This document shows positions 1 to 10,925 of a DNA stretch of 64,000 nucleotides, piece after piece. The position numbers were made by a program, and so were the translations under genes. The stretch comes from Allolobophora icterica (taxonomy: Eukaryota; Annelida; Clitellata; Crassiclitellata; Lumbricidae). The notes below the pieces were generated by a model. The model searched no databases and had not been told where the DNA came from. It saw nothing but the letters and a program-made list of their open reading frames with translations. Location of the stretch: positions 39,031,714-39,095,713 of the forward strand of contig OY744611.1 in NCBI GenBank assembly GCA_963556255.1, read 5' to 3'. How positions within the stretch are numbered: position 1 is the stretch's first letter; each line of letters opens with the position of its first letter.

Positions 1-74
1 ATATGTATTGAACGACCCATGTATTCAAACGCTGCGTGGGTTCGATAACTATGAACAATTAGTCAGTCTTGTTG

Positions 75-171
75 TCAAGACCTTAAACCTCAAGACCAAG
101 ACCAAGACCTTGAGCCTCAAGACCAAGACCAAGACCTTGAACCTCAAGACCAAGACCGAGACCAAGACCCC
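75..171. repeat. CAAGAC hexamer array, left subterminal zone of the hAT element
   Basis: The array is built of CAAGAC and CTTGAACCT variants and lies just inside the left terminal repeat. hAT transposases commonly bind short subterminal repeats; that this array does so is inference. Confidence 0.8.
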
Positions 172-429
172 AAAAATTCACAGTCATATCCAGACTTCTA
201 TTCCTTACTAAAAATTGTTCAGTCGGACTACTCGTTATTTTAATAAAAACGGGAGGCTTTTATTTTATTCAAGCAAAACAACTTTAGATGCAGACTGCAG
301 AGAATTCCGAATTCGTATTTACAAAAGTCCTTATTGCGAAATGTTATTCCAAATGCCTGTTGAATTTTATAAAAAAAAAATGCGCAGAGAATTTTCTGAC
401 CAAGAAGTGACTTGTGGGGCCTCATAAAA

Positions 430-555
430 ATTCTGCCATGTGAAAAAACACTGTCTGCAAGTGCTGAAATCGCTAGCACCGAAAGCAGCTTTTCAAGAAC
501 CGGATGTAAATGTACAAGTCGTGAGTCTGTTTTGAAATCATTCCATGGCAAATAA
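430..555 (+). pseudogene. hAT transposase C-terminal dimerisation-domain remnant
   Basis: This frame reads through a stretch resembling the hAT C-terminal dimerisation domain. It has a hydrophobic lead, then SASAEIASTESSFSRTG and a stop at 553-555; the usual family pattern is an ERxFS-like motif here, reduced to ESSFS. The upstream 215-427 frame (ending REFSDQEVTCGAS) probably continues the same protein but is out of phase and closed by a stop. It is therefore frameshifted and truncated. The identification rests on the short motif and on the element's hAT ends. Confidence 0.5.
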
Positions 556-702
556 ACGGAAGTCAAAATAATTCTCCAAAACAACAGTGAAGCCTCATTC
601 ACACCGTGTAAATACTAAAGCAATAACTGTATGAGTAATTATTGGATAAATTTTTAAAATTCTTGCCGTTAACTTTGTCAAAATTAATGACTGTTCTTAT
701 TG

Positions 703-878
703 ACAAAAGTCTTGGTCTTGGTCTTGGAAAACCAAGACCAAGACTTGGAACCTCGAGACCAAGACCAAGACCAAGACCTTGAACCTCAAGACCAAGACCA
801 GGACTTTTGGTCGCAAGACCAAGACCAAGACTTTTAAAAACGAACACGAGAGCACTCGAGACCAAGACCTTGGTCTCG
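703..878. repeat. CAAGAC/GTCTTG array, right subterminal zone of the hAT element
   Basis: The same hexamer recurs, first as GTCTTG and then as CAAGAC. The turn-around near 727 can fold into a hairpin. Confidence 0.8.
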
Positions 879-901
879 AGGACAACAAGACTGCAATTAG
901 T

Positions 902-1499
902 GGCACAATTATGTGATCAGCTTATTTTACCTTTTAGTAGATCATGAGCTGATCATGAGTGGACAGTTCAGTTGACCTTTAATTAGATTATGAGCTGAAA
1001 ACTAACTGATCCAAGTGTAATTGAAAGATCATTATTCTCGATTAATTACTTGGACAACCATGGTTAGCAGTGTAATCCATTCACTGGCCACGAACGATTA
1101 AGTGACGAATTGTAGACGAACAGTATAATGACCAATTACTAATTTAATTAGTTGATTGATTATTCATTAAATTTACTTAATAATAACATTTAGACAAATA
1201 ATTACCAATTGTATTGTTATTGTAATTGTAATCACTAATTCATTCAGCGCAAATTCAAAGAGAGACTCATAAAGACAACACGATTGAGCGGAATGGTTTT
1301 TGGAAAAGAGAAAACTAAGCCAATGAAGTATACGTCTCGCAGGTTTGTAGGTTAATAATTGTTCTAGAAAATTAGAAAAACTAGAGCAAAACTGGACAGT
1401 GTATATTCGTTCCGGCGGATCAACCAGGTCTCTTTGCGCAACATATCGGAGAAATCTGCGGCCATGGGATGGAATAAGACCTAGACGCAAAGTTCTTTA
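902..1499. other. AT-rich intergenic stretch, no gene seen
   Basis: The only open frames are short, with no recognisable domain. There are degenerate TTAATTA/GATCA motifs and no clear terminal repeats. Confidence 0.5.
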
Positions 1500-1585
1500 A
1501 GGTAAAAGATAAGATAAGATTTAAGATAAGATGAGATAACAAGATAAGAAAAGACAAGGGAAGATAAGAAAAGACAAGATGACAA
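1500..1585. repeat. AAGATA-type simple repeat
   Basis: A degenerate run of AAGAT/AAGACA units. Confidence 0.8.
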
Positions 1586-1610
1586 AGCCTGCAAACCAGT
1601 TGCGCATACC

Positions 1611-1844
1611 CAGGGTGGCTCAATAAAAAAGTCTAACCAAAGTGCAATTTCTCGATAAATAGAAAATACCGAATAGAATATCTGAACAGCTGTAATTTTT
1701 GAAGCATTTAACAATTTTCCGGTTAAATTCTCAGAGATTGTTGGAAATATTTCCCATGTAAATCCTAAAATTTTGGTAAAAACCTTTATTGGTTGTCGAG
1801 AAATTCTATTTTGTCCGGTAGCATATTTTTATTGAACCACCCTG
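1611..1844. mobile_element. Mariner-like MITE
   Basis: CAGGGTGGCTCAATAAAAA at the left mirrors TTTTTATTGAACCACCCTG at the right. TA follows the right end, and a TA sits within three bases of the left end. TA targets and TACAGGGTG-like ends are typical of Tc1/mariner elements. It is 234 bp with no coding capacity. Confidence 0.7.
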
Positions 1845-1856
1845 TACATTGGGCTG

Positions 1857-2121
1857 ATGTGTTTTGTATGGGTAATAGTTGACCACTGTCAGAAAGAAGA
1901 GATTAAAATGAATGACACGTATGTGGTTCGTTTGGACAAGGATGGAAGAGCCATCCAAGTGAGACCTGGAGATCTGAAGGAAAGGGGAAGGGGAAGACCA
2001 CGGAAGAATTGGCCGAAGACCATCAGAGACCACTTGAGGTGCTTGGAGACGGTGGAACGAGGCCGGAAGGCTGGTGATGGAGAGAGACGAATGGAGGGGA
2101 CGCTGCGGTGCCCGATGAGCT
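1857..2121 (+). pseudogene. Non-LTR retrotransposon ORF2 C-terminal fragment
   Basis: One frame reads RGRGRPRKNWPKTIRDHLRCL. After a frameshift near 2045 a second frame reads WNEAGRLVMERDEWRGRCGAR and stops at 2119-2121. The pattern GRPRK-W-DL followed by W..A...A.DR..WR is the familiar C-terminus of many LINE ORF2 proteins. The fragment is 5'-truncated and frameshifted, so it is a dead copy. It directly abuts the mariner-like MITE. Confidence 0.7.
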
Positions 2122-2508
2122 GACCTGGACCGGAAGGACTAAGTAAGTGACCACTGAACTAAGTAAATCCAGTGTAATGCATTCCATGAAGTCCCTGTCC
2201 ACTAAAACTGAGCAAATACAATGGTCGTCACTCAAAGGCTCAAGTGTAAACATACGCTTCCTATTTTGTTAGCAATAACATTCTTATTCATTATACTATT
2301 ACATAAGTTGATTTATCAAATATTAGCCATCTGCATGTATTATTAATTTATTAGATGGTTTGGCAAAATATGAAGATCCAAAATTCACATCATCGTATTT
2401 TCAGCCAGGTAGGCCTAATAATAATGGTAGTTGTCATCTTTAAATTTTTAAAAGGCATCCTAAAAGCTAACGGAAGAGTATCATCTTTTTCGCGAGATGA
2501 TACAGTTG
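2122..2508. other. Intergenic stretch, nothing identified
   Basis: AT-rich, with one TAGGCCTA palindrome near 2410. No coding or inverted-repeat structure was seen. Confidence 0.5.
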
Positions 2509-2531
2509 CAGGGCCGTTTTAAGTCGTCGTA

Positions 2532-2685
2532 GGCACTGGCGTAAACTTGTCCAAAGTATGGGGGATTTGGTTATTTATTCTACACTTGTTGCATTTGGTG
2601 TACAGTCCATCTAAATTATCGGGGAACGTGCCCCGGCTGCCCCTCAGAGTCTACGCGTATGGTCGTATGCCCTAGGTACTCTTGC
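2532..2685. repeat. GGCGTAAACTTG dispersed repeat, short copy
   Basis: It shares CACTGGCGTAAACTTGT and a downstream ACGTGCCCCGGCT...AGAGTCTA block with the longer copy at 10926-11625. Confidence 0.6.
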
Positions 2686-2877
2686 ATTCGTAGACCCTAA
2701 CTCAGCTGCAAACTCTGCATTAAAGAGAAACGCATCACATTAGCTTAATTTAAACTGTTTCACTACAAAAGTTATTTGAATTTGCTGTCATTTGCAATTT
2801 TCCTTCATCCATTTTCCCGGTCAGGCAATATCTCACATCTCACTTTCAGATTTTCAGACTTTCGTAGGCCTCTGAAA

Positions 2878-3280
2878 CAGAGGCGGCGCCAGACATTTTT
2901 TCTAACCAGGGCATATAGCCAGGGCAGTCATACAAGTACCAGTGCAGAGGGCGATTTATGGAGAACGCCGCAGCGCGAGATTAAATGGTGACCATGTGAG
3001 ATCGCGCTTACCATAAATCGCCCCCAGCACTATTAACCTATATTTGTCTATAGTCAGGAGGTCATTTGGACGAAGCCCCCTCGGAAGCTGAACGCTTTTT
3101 GACATTTGTAAAGCAAATTTTATCATGTCAGTGAATTTAGTGAATTTATATCTCAGGATATAACAAATATGCCCGAACAAATTCTGGACAGGGCAAAAAT
3201 TCTGGCAGGGTTTCGACCAGGGCAAAGGCTCTTTTACCAGGGCATTTGCCCTGGCGCGCCCTGGTGTAGCGCCGCCCCTG
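2878..3280. mobile_element. hAT MITE with CAGAGGCGGCGC ends
   Basis: The left end is CAGAGGCGGCGC and the right end is GCGCCGCCCCTG. The flanking 8-mers are CTCTGAAA (2870-2877) and CCCTGAAA (3281-3288), seven of eight matching. Several ccagggca motifs lie inside. No coding capacity. Confidence 0.75.
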
Positions 3281-3349
3281 CCCTGAAAGTTTCGTAGGCC
3301 CTAGGCACCGTGTCTGCTGTGCCTATAGTGGATTAAAAAGGTTCTGCTG

Positions 3350-4072
3350 TGTTGTGTTGGAGATTTATTCCGCGCGGAGGTTCAAACTCTCAATCTTTCA
3401 AAGAACGTCGTTAATATTAGTCTCAAACATGTGCATTTGGTTTTCTACAATGACGCTCGTGTTAAACTAAATGTATATCTATATTAGCGAATGCGCTGTA
3501 TAAGTAATCAGATCAAATACATTTGCAGTTGTTGTTGTTGTTTTCAAAGAAATGCATTTAAATGGACTGCTTAAGGGATCAAATGGCATTGGACTTTAAG
3601 CCCGGATCGGCGGTTGGAACGTCGAAAACTGCAACGGACGACATTTAGGCTACAGATGGAGAGCGAAAGCGAGGATTAAACGTCCTTCCGAGTCTGCATC
3701 ACCAGTTTGGTTTGAAAAATGACTCCGAAGCACAGATGGACGAAGGAAAGGTCGTTGTTAACATTCTACTGATACTTTAAGAGTATTACTTTTACAGGAT
3801 GACCGTTTGCACTTAAGAATATTGTTTTTACGTGGTTGTGTTTAATTTCGGGGAAGAAGCGGTAAGATACGTTATTTAGTAGAGTGTGCTTACGCCGCTC
3901 TGTCAACTGCAGGCAGTCATCAGAAGCGTGGTCCTCTCTTGACTGAAGGATCTTTCGGATGAGAAGCATAGACGTTACAGCTGAATAAGACAAGAAAAAA
4001 CCGCTTTTTACTTGTTTCACATGCACGGCGCAGTAGAATTAAAATACGGAAAGCAGAGGTGAAATTCCTACG
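3350..4072. other. Intergenic stretch, nothing identified
   Basis: No open frame with domain-like content and no clear terminal repeats. Confidence 0.45.
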
Positions 4073-4080
4073 CCATCAGC

Positions 4081-4385
4081 CAGTGTTTAATCTAATCCCC
4101 TCTTCTGGCGGGGTGGGAGGGGAAACAAGGTTTGTCGGGGACCAACGCTAGCGTCCGAAGGGCGATCGTAAAACAATGTCATATTAACAAAACTGCTCTA
4201 TTTTTATTACCTTTATTGGGAATTTCATCTTACAAAAAAAATTGATGACCTTTTTTATAAATTCGTCTAAAAAATTTGATGACCTTTTTTAGGAATTCGT
4301 CTTCTTTGGGAATTTCGTCTTACTGGCCTCTGGAGGACATAAATCCTGGGGGATTTCCCCCAAAAGGTGTCTAGATTAAACACTG
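4081..4385. mobile_element. hAT MITE, CAGTGTTTAATCTA family, copy 1
   Basis: The ends are CAGTGTTTAATCTAATC and GTCTAGATTAAACACTG. GCCATCAGC and GCCATTAGC lie next to the ends, consistent with an 8-bp duplication carrying one mismatch. A second copy lies at 49021-49374. Confidence 0.8.
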
Positions 4386-4699
4386 GCCATTAGCGTCCTT
4401 GATATACTGCCTATCTCTGCCTTTATTATAATTTTAATTACAGATTTATATTGCTCCTTTTCAAGAGAGACTCTTCAGAGACGTTACCGACTTAACGACA
4501 GAAAAGCAAATTCCAAAAGACTAGTTTTAAAACTCCTGCGGAATAGAACTAAAGAAATACCAAGGAACTCGTGTCGAAGTCTGCAACACGGCCTATTCCA
4601 GAAAGTTGGACGGACCGCACCTCGGTTAGCATAATCTCCTCACCTCTAGTCACATACACGCATGTAGGCCTATACTTCCTTGTGCACAAGGTCCTGAAG

Positions 4700-4967
4700 T
4701 ATGGGCGTCCGCACATGCGAACAAGGGGAGCATTGGCCCCCTGGATTTTGCGCATATTTTACAAAAAATAACAATGTTTTCATTATTATGATTATTACAA
4801 CAGTCCCAACACGATTTTCAATACGAAAAACACTTAATTATTCAGGTAAAAATCCTTGACCATTATTTATTTTTAAAGTTGCCCCGTGTAATGTTCACGA
4901 ATAGCAAGCAATTCCATGCAAAAATGTCATTTTGCACCCCCTACAAAAATTCCTGCGGACGCCCATG
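4700..4967. mobile_element. hAT MITE, ATGGGCGTCCGCA family
   Basis: TATGGGCGTCCGCA at the left and TGCGGACGCCCATG at the right form terminal inverted repeats. TCCTGAAG is duplicated perfectly on both sides (4692-4699, 4968-4975). Related copies lie at 30285, 30980 and 31057. Confidence 0.9.
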
Positions 4968-5009
4968 TCCTGAAGTGCAGGTTTAAAAAGCCAAACTAAC
5001 ACATTCATT

Positions 5010-5088
5010 TCGTCTGCTTAGAGTGCTAATGTGCTATTGTCCTATCCTTTAACATTGCCAATAGCACCTTTGCACTCTAAGCAGACGA
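5010..5088. other. 79-nt hairpin with long imperfect stem
   Basis: The arms TCGTCTGCTTAGAGTGC and GCACTCTAAGCAGACGA pair perfectly. A 4x4 internal loop follows, then GTGCTATTG pairs with CAATAGCAC, closing a loop of about 19 nt. This is the size and shape of an animal pre-miRNA, but a tiny foldback transposon would look the same. No transcription evidence is available. Confidence 0.5.
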
Positions 5089-5513
5089 TTTTACACGCTT
5101 CTATGCAAAAATTCATAGATGTATTAGATTAGTGTAGCGTAGCGCTGCATAGTCAGACGCAGTACCAGTATATAGTGTAGTCCTATTGTTCAATGCAAAG
5201 CACGAACAACCATAAGTTTGGTTCAGAGCAGACCACTGGAGTTATCGTCATAGAAATGAATGGTTCCGATGAACTGAATTCTGGAGATGGATGCTCAACG
5301 TCAGTGGATGGCGCTTGCGTTGGAAGCGGATTGTAAGGAAAGACGCGATGTAGTGGATACCAGATTGGCATTTATTGGTATGAATTGAATATACCGGTTC
5401 CTCGTCTTCTTATCTTTCACGCAGCTTCATAGCCAAACCCAACCCGCTGTGGCCTGTGTTATTGCCGGATGCTTCGATACGGACTTACAACTGAACCTGA
5501 CCATACCTACCTC
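5089..5513. other. Intergenic stretch, nothing identified
   Basis: Only short frames without motifs. Confidence 0.45.
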
Positions 5514-5755
5514 CATAGGCGTAATTTGTGGAGGGTACGAGGGGTACCCGTACCCCCACTTTTGGGACTGGGAGTACCATACCCCACTTTTTGGAATGAG
5601 GGGTACCGTACCCCAACTTTTTAAACAGTTCCGATCAATATTTTTTTATTATTGAGCCTGCCCAGAGATCGCAGTCTCGGCCTTGCTTCGTGTATGTAAG
5701 AAACTGGTACTACCTGAGTCTACCTCCCACTTTTTAGACCAAGGTTACGCCTCTG
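5514..5755. mobile_element. hAT MITE, AGGCGTAA family, copy 1
   Basis: CATAGGCGTAAT at the left mirrors GGTTACGCCTCTG at the right. The flanks CCTACCTC and CCTGCCTC differ at one base. The interior carries repeated GGGGTACCGTACCCC palindromes. The copy at 25198-25397 is in the opposite orientation. Confidence 0.85.
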
Positions 5756-5869
5756 CCTGCCTCGCTGATTTCGTGTTTGACTGTTTTGTCTCATCTCTCT
5801 GGCCTCTCTGGCAACCGAACGTGGATTTCTACTTGACAGCTCTCTCGACAACCCCTCTGACACGCCGCA

Positions 5870-6030
5870 GCGCTTGTTAATAAGCTGGTGCCCTGCTCTT
5901 AGCTTTCGAGTAGCGCTACAAAAAGTTGGAGTTTACGATTACGATTACGATTGGACGCCTGTGAATAAACTGGTTCCAATGACTGAAGTGGTTTGGGTGC
6001 TGAGGAATTTCGGGATTACAATTAACGAGC
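5870..6030 (+). repeat. LINE 3' tails with TTACGA/TTACAA terminal repeats
   Basis: Two related tails lie in tandem. The first has AAGCTGGTGCCCTG, a TAGCGCTACA motif and ends in (GATTAC)n. The second has TGAATAAACTGGTTCC and ends in GGGATTACAATTA. The same pattern ends the LINE at 50446-51451. Confidence 0.65.
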
Positions 6031-6224
6031 TCAATAACTGAACTTATAATTGTTTTATAATTACAAGTATTATTGATTGTGACTTCAGGCATTCTTACCA
6101 ATCCCTCTGATCTCACTCTCGATGAAGGACAGGTTAGTTCTTTCCATGAAGGCTCTTTGTGTCAGACTTCCAGTTTATTTGTTGGTCATATAATATAATA
6201 TCAAATAATAGGCCTACATGTACA

Positions 6225-6460
6225 TTCGTGTTTATTCACAAGCTCACTGACAAACCGCAGTAAGTTACAATGAAACATTGAAACATGACAATACAATTAT
6301 CAAGGTCTTAGTGAATATACGTCTTGGCAGCCTGTAAGGCGCCCCTCATTTTACTGCTGCCCATAGGGAGTGGAAGGCTGAATCGACCCAGAGAGGGATT
6401 GCGGGTATTGAACCGCGTCTTTCAAGATCTGTTCTTCGTGCAAGAGTATTACCATTCATC
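6225..6460 (-). mobile_element. tRNA-like SINE, TTTATTCACAAGCTCACTGACA family
   Basis: It begins with the same block (GTTTATTCACAAGCTCAC...) as 37685-37860. On the minus strand the motif GGTTCAATACCCGC resembles a tRNA B box. The remainder (CATTTTACTGCTGCCC, GGAAGGCTGA) is shared with the second copy. Confidence 0.6.
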
Positions 6461-7028
6461 TATCCTCCCCCATCAATTCCAAACTGTCACGTCTCTGGAG
6501 TTAACCGATGCTATTATCAAGGTTGCCTAAAAATTCCAACATTTAAATCACGAAAGGAACTCTAGACTAGATGTCTGATGGAAGCACGCCTTTGATAGTA
6601 TTGGCATTTGGTAGCATTGCGACCTCATGCGACTCAAATGCCCTTCACATACTTTTTAAACTTTTATCGCCTCTTTTCGATAAGTCAGACAATCGTAAAC
6701 GCTGGGCTTTTACTACGAGGATCTTAAATGGCGCAATATAAATGTTCGTTTCGAAGATGGTTGGCTGTTTCTGTCTTAATGACCCTCTAATCCTCTGGAA
6801 TTGACAAGATTTGCAGCGGGGCGTTGGAGGAGCCCAGTGTTAAAGTCTCATGCATTATTGTAACGGCGATGGATAAATTAGATTAGATTAGATTAGATCA
6901 TTAGATTTATTTATTTATGACAAGCGATTATCCTTGCTGGTCTAATTGAGCCGTGTTCGGATAGGCTAGCAAGTTCCTCCATCTCACCTTCAGAATGCGA
7001 GCCGACAGTATTGAAATAATTTAATCGG
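6461..7028. other. Intergenic stretch with short ATTAG repeat
   Basis: About five ATTAG units lie at 6878-6905. The rest has no recognisable feature. Confidence 0.5.
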
Positions 7029-7290
7029 CCCACGACCTGATGAGCAAGGCCGTCCAGGACGACACCAAACAGTCGAAGACGAGAGTCGCAGACAGGATAC
7101 TGACAATAAAAGGTCATAACATCTAAACATCTTGTGTTCGATCGTCGGTGCGTCACCTGGAAAGACGTTCGACAGTTTTTTTTGTGGAGCCAATAATACA
7201 CCTTGATCCAAGAGCAACAGACCGTGACGTTAATTTGCACGGAATCGTTGTTTTTTATCACAAGTCCGCGGAAAACGGATGCCCGTTGCT
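7029..7290 (+). pseudogene. GT92 glycosyltransferase 3'-end pseudogene fragment
   Basis: Translated, 7029-7125 reads HDLMSKAVQDDT, then KQSKTRVADRILTIKGHNI and a stop. It matches the last codons of the intact gene at 12856-14421 except for an in-frame loss of five codons (ILRYA) and a few substitutions. Similarity continues beyond the stop for about 160 bp of 3' flank. Only the last 30 or so codons are present and no 5' part exists here. It lies inverted relative to the intact gene and is therefore a truncated duplicate. Confidence 0.85.
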
Positions 7291-7414
7291 TCTGATGAAC
7301 TGCAGTGTAGTTCCTCGTAGCTATATTAAAAAGCAACCATTACACGAGCAGAAAGTGTAATGCTTACCATTAAAGAGCAGATAGTTAAAGTTCGCTTTAT
7401 ATTATATATTATAT

Positions 7415-7416
<2 letters not shown>

Positions 7417-7472
<56 letters not shown>
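7417..7472. repeat. (TA)n microsatellite
   Basis: Uninterrupted TA dinucleotides, continued at 7729-7749 on the other side of an inserted MITE. Confidence 0.95.
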
Positions 7473-7475
<3 letters not shown>

Positions 7476-7728
7476 TGCCGGCCTTAGGGGCGTGCGAACC
7501 GTGCGGCCGCACGGGGCCCGCAAATTAGAGGGGCCCGAAAATGTCACAGAAACTTAACATGAAAGAGACACCCTAAAAATAATATTATGGTTTCGATTAA
7601 ATTTTCTTTGTATCAAAAAATCTACTAAAATAAAATGATTTGCAATGAAAAACAATTTGACTTGTGTCATGGGGGCCCGTATACAGTATACTCTGCACGG
7701 GGCCCGAAATATCCTAAGGCCGGCATTG
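7473..7728. mobile_element. hAT MITE inserted in a TA microsatellite
   Basis: CAGTGCCGGCCTTAGG at the left mirrors CCTAAGGCCGGCATTG at the right. Both flanks are TA repeat, so an 8-bp duplication of TATATATA is plausible but its register cannot be read. The interior carries two ACGGGGCCCG motifs. Confidence 0.85.
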
Positions 7729-7749
7729 ATATATATATATATATATATT

Positions 7750-8695
7750 CTTTATTTATGGGCGCATTTGCACCCAGTAGCCTACTATTCGAATGTCGTG
7801 TTATCGTTGTTGTTTGGATTAAGAGCGATACCCTCCGATGTCGTTAACCAAGCAGAGGGAAAACGGTCCCTCAAACAGGTCGTCGGAGAGTGTCAACAGC
7901 CGTAACAATCTCTCACTGAATTGAAGACCACGGCGCCCGGACCAATAGTCTCTGTCGCCTTCCTCGAGAGACGTTTCGCCGCCGGAAATGTTGATGATTA
8001 ATCCATGCGAAATCACCAGCAGCTGTGGGTAAAGGACAACCGCACAGCGCAAGGTAAGATAGGTATTTCATAATAATAATAATTAATGTTGTTATCATTA
8101 TCAATATTCTTCTTCTTTATATTATTATTTTTTGCCCCGATGTAGGCCCACTTCCGATCCCTCAGGAATTAAAAAATCCAGAGAATACAAAAAACATTCT
8201 GTGATGAATAGAACTCGTGAAGATTTGGCGGTGCCAAGAAGCTTGGAAAGATAGCTGGTTTGCCTCGTGTCGCCGGTTATACGAGAGAGACGCAGCGCCT
8301 CAATTCTGCAATGAAAAATAGGCCACTCCTTTTAATTGGGCCGAAAGTATCAAACACCAATGAGACACAGTGGTAAGTGTGTGCCAGTGTGTTGTATTTT
8401 TCGCACTTCCTATCTGCTGCCAATTCGGCTGCTGAGGTCAGTGTGGATGGAAGGTAGGATGCAGCCACAGTGTCTGTTAGTGTGGATCCCAGATCAAAGC
8501 TCGGCCCATCCACCATGGAATGTAGATTATGCCATCAGGTATTTTCCCATCCGTTCTGAAATAATTATTATTATAACTATTACTATTATTATTCCAGCCC
8601 AATTTTTATTATTACAATTATTACAAAGCCCAATTTTTTCGTGTTAGAATGTATCACAATAATACACTGTAAAGCATTAATGTTATTTGACTTTA
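7750..8695. other. Intergenic stretch, nothing identified
   Basis: No domain-bearing frame. AT-rich simple sequence at 8060-8140 and 8560-8640. Confidence 0.45.
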
Positions 8696-8714
8696 TTACT
8701 ATTTATTTATTCAT

Positions 8715-8748
8715 CATTATTATTGTTGTTATTGTTGTTGTTGTTGTT

Positions 8749-8789
<41 letters not shown>

Positions 8790-8790
8790 T
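8715..8790. repeat. (TTG)n/(GTC)n trinucleotide microsatellite
   Basis: TTG units change to GTC units near 8749. The poly-Val frame across it is an artefact. Confidence 0.95.
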
Positions 8791-8829
8791 ACTATTGCTA
8801 ATATTTTTATCAGTATTATAATTGAAAAA

Positions 8830-10618
8830 TCTGCGAAGCCCTCAGTCACGCGGTATTGTCAATCTGATGTGCAGTACATGGTAATTATAACCTGTCCTGC
8901 TTTGCATCATGTATCGTTGTAATGTGCAAATTCTCAGCAGTTCTTTGCGCTACCAAAAGCTTTGGCACCAGAGAAAGCAATTCTTATCGAAGTGCATGCA
9001 GGTCGTGAGGAAAACCACGTCAACGACCGTGACAACCTTTTGCAGAAATTACGAAGAATTTCTCAGCGCAAGAGTGCGTATACTTAGCAAATGGTTTTAG
9101 TGATAGATATATATCTCAATGGACACTAAGACAGCTTTTGAGAGAGGCTAAGAAGGATTGACTATTAGGCATTTCCAGTCATTTAACGGTGGTTCGCGGC
9201 AGCGCGAACAGTGTGCTTCTTCTTCCTGCCCCAAGTGCATTTTGTCCGTTTGCGACCCACTCACGTGGAAAGCTATTAGGCAGTTTGGAAAATCGCAGCA
9301 GCCGCCCGCAGCAGCTATGGTTGTTGGGTACAGATCACGTCCGATGCGGCTTCATCGAGGGACACCTTGGTGCGGATATCAATCAAATTTATAGAGGGAA
9401 TCTTGTCGGAGTAAAACTGGAATTCGGAGAAATGAACTGGACGTCTCGAGATAAATGCAAGGCGAGCCATAAAGACAAGCGATGAGACTCCGATCGAGAG
9501 ACTGATTCTGTAACGCAGCCACGGTGGCCGCGGAAATGAAGCTAAACCATAAAACGAGATGAATAAAATACACTAGCTATGTACGAGTGTGGCTCATTCC
9601 AAGAAATCTATTCTTAACGACGCGTCATTGAGGTGTCATCGGCCTTTAATGTGACATCTCTATCGATTCTGCTTTGGTGAGTGTCTGTGATGACGGTGGT
9701 TTCCACAACTTCGCTTTTTTGGTAGATGGATAAATCTTGAGATTACGACTACGATATATTGTCATGCAACCAGGGTCATCTACTCCATAGAAACCTTGGA
9801 GCAAAATAATGCTCCATCCAAAAAATAGGGGGAAGATCTGTCAGTGTATGTGCCATAATTATGGGTGGAGGGAAGGAAGGGGAAGGGGGAAGCGGAGGGA
9901 GGGGAGGGGAAGTTGCTCCAATGACTTTCGGGGGATAGACGCTCCTGCATGCAACGTGTAACATTGCCAGTCGTGTGGTGGAAAGATTTCTTAGAAGCAG
10001 TTAGACATCCGTTCCAAAATCGTCTTTCTCTTTATTTATTCATTGTTTCATCCGTATAAAATCTACTTTAGTCTAATTACGTTGCAAGACACAGCAGTCT
10101 AGTCTTTCTTACCCATACTTCACTTGCCAACAATGGCTCTTTTCCTGCATGACAATTATATCGAATATTTGCAATCCTTTGAAATCGTGTTGAAGTACGG
10201 GTTATGCCATCTTTATTGCAGTTTAATGCCATATAATTTAACGCTACGAAGATAGTCTTAGTCCTCACGTGCATTCATTCCTGTAGGAATCGAGTCCATT
10301 ACGTTCATTAGTGACTTAGTGTCGCCTTGGGCAGACGGCTGCATGGAATAGCGCTATAAGAATATTTAAGTCAATTAACCTATATTAGTTGACGGCACGC
10401 TACGTAAGCAAACCAAATCGCAGTCGTGCGTGTTCAGCCACACTTTAAGTCTTGAAGTCGCAGTAAAAAAACAGAAATAAAAATGTTCGATGTAGGCAAA
10501 GGGTCTTAAGACTGTAGAAAGACGGACCTTGAGACTCGCTGAAAGCACGACAGTGTGTAATCTAAACTGAACTAACCCAACGAAACGAAATCCAAACCAT
10601 ACGGTGTCCATAGTCTAT
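8830..10618. other. Intergenic stretch, nothing convincing
   Basis: Short frames only. A purine-rich GGAAGGGG run lies at 9865-9915. No terminal repeats or protein motifs were recognised. Confidence 0.45.
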
Positions 10619-10870
10619 AAAGTGGTGTGATCTGATTTGATCTTATATGATCCGAAATATACTAATACGATCTGATCTAATCTAATCCAGTGACTTCTAT
10701 TGCGCCGTTATCATATTGTTCAAAGCATCATCCTAAGGTCAAGTTAAATCGTAGGCCCTAATCAAATTATGATCAGTTGGAGAAGCCAACCTATTTCCGG
10801 TAATGACCTAATCTAGAGCGGTCTAGTCCAATCCAATTTAATCAACTCTAATCTAATCTAATAGTTTCTA
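10619..10870. repeat. Degenerate TCTAA/TGATC-rich repeat
   Basis: GATCTGAT, TAATCTAATC and related pentamer-like units recur loosely on both sides of about 100 bp of unique sequence. Confidence 0.5.
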
Positions 10871-10925
10871 CAGCATCGTCTTGATATGCTAAGCATTGAC
10901 GATGGCACTAATATGCCTTTCCGCT

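Larger units (their letters stand above)
64..893. mobile_element. hAT element with perfect ends and internal transposase remnant
   Basis: The element begins CAGTCTTGTTGTC (64-76) and ends with its exact 13-bp reverse complement (881-893). An identical 8-bp duplication, CAATTAGT, flanks it at 56-63 and 894-901. Eight-bp duplications and CAG ends are typical of hAT elements. Both subterminal zones are packed with CAAGAC-type hexamers, and the centre holds a decayed transposase C-terminus. At 830 bp it is too short to be autonomous. Confidence 0.9.
2509..3346. mobile_element. Probable outer hAT-like element with nested insertions
   Basis: The left end CAGGGCCGTTTTAA and a downstream TAGGCAC resemble the reverse complement of the right end (3311-3346), which begins CAGAACCTTTTTAA and also carries TAGGCAC. 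The flanking 8-mers match at only about four positions. It contains the element at 2878-3280 and a GGCGTAAAC-type repeat near 2532-2680. Confidence 0.45.

Noticed and set aside
7326..7547. Poly-Ile/Tyr frame
   Set aside because: Reading of the (TA)n microsatellite.
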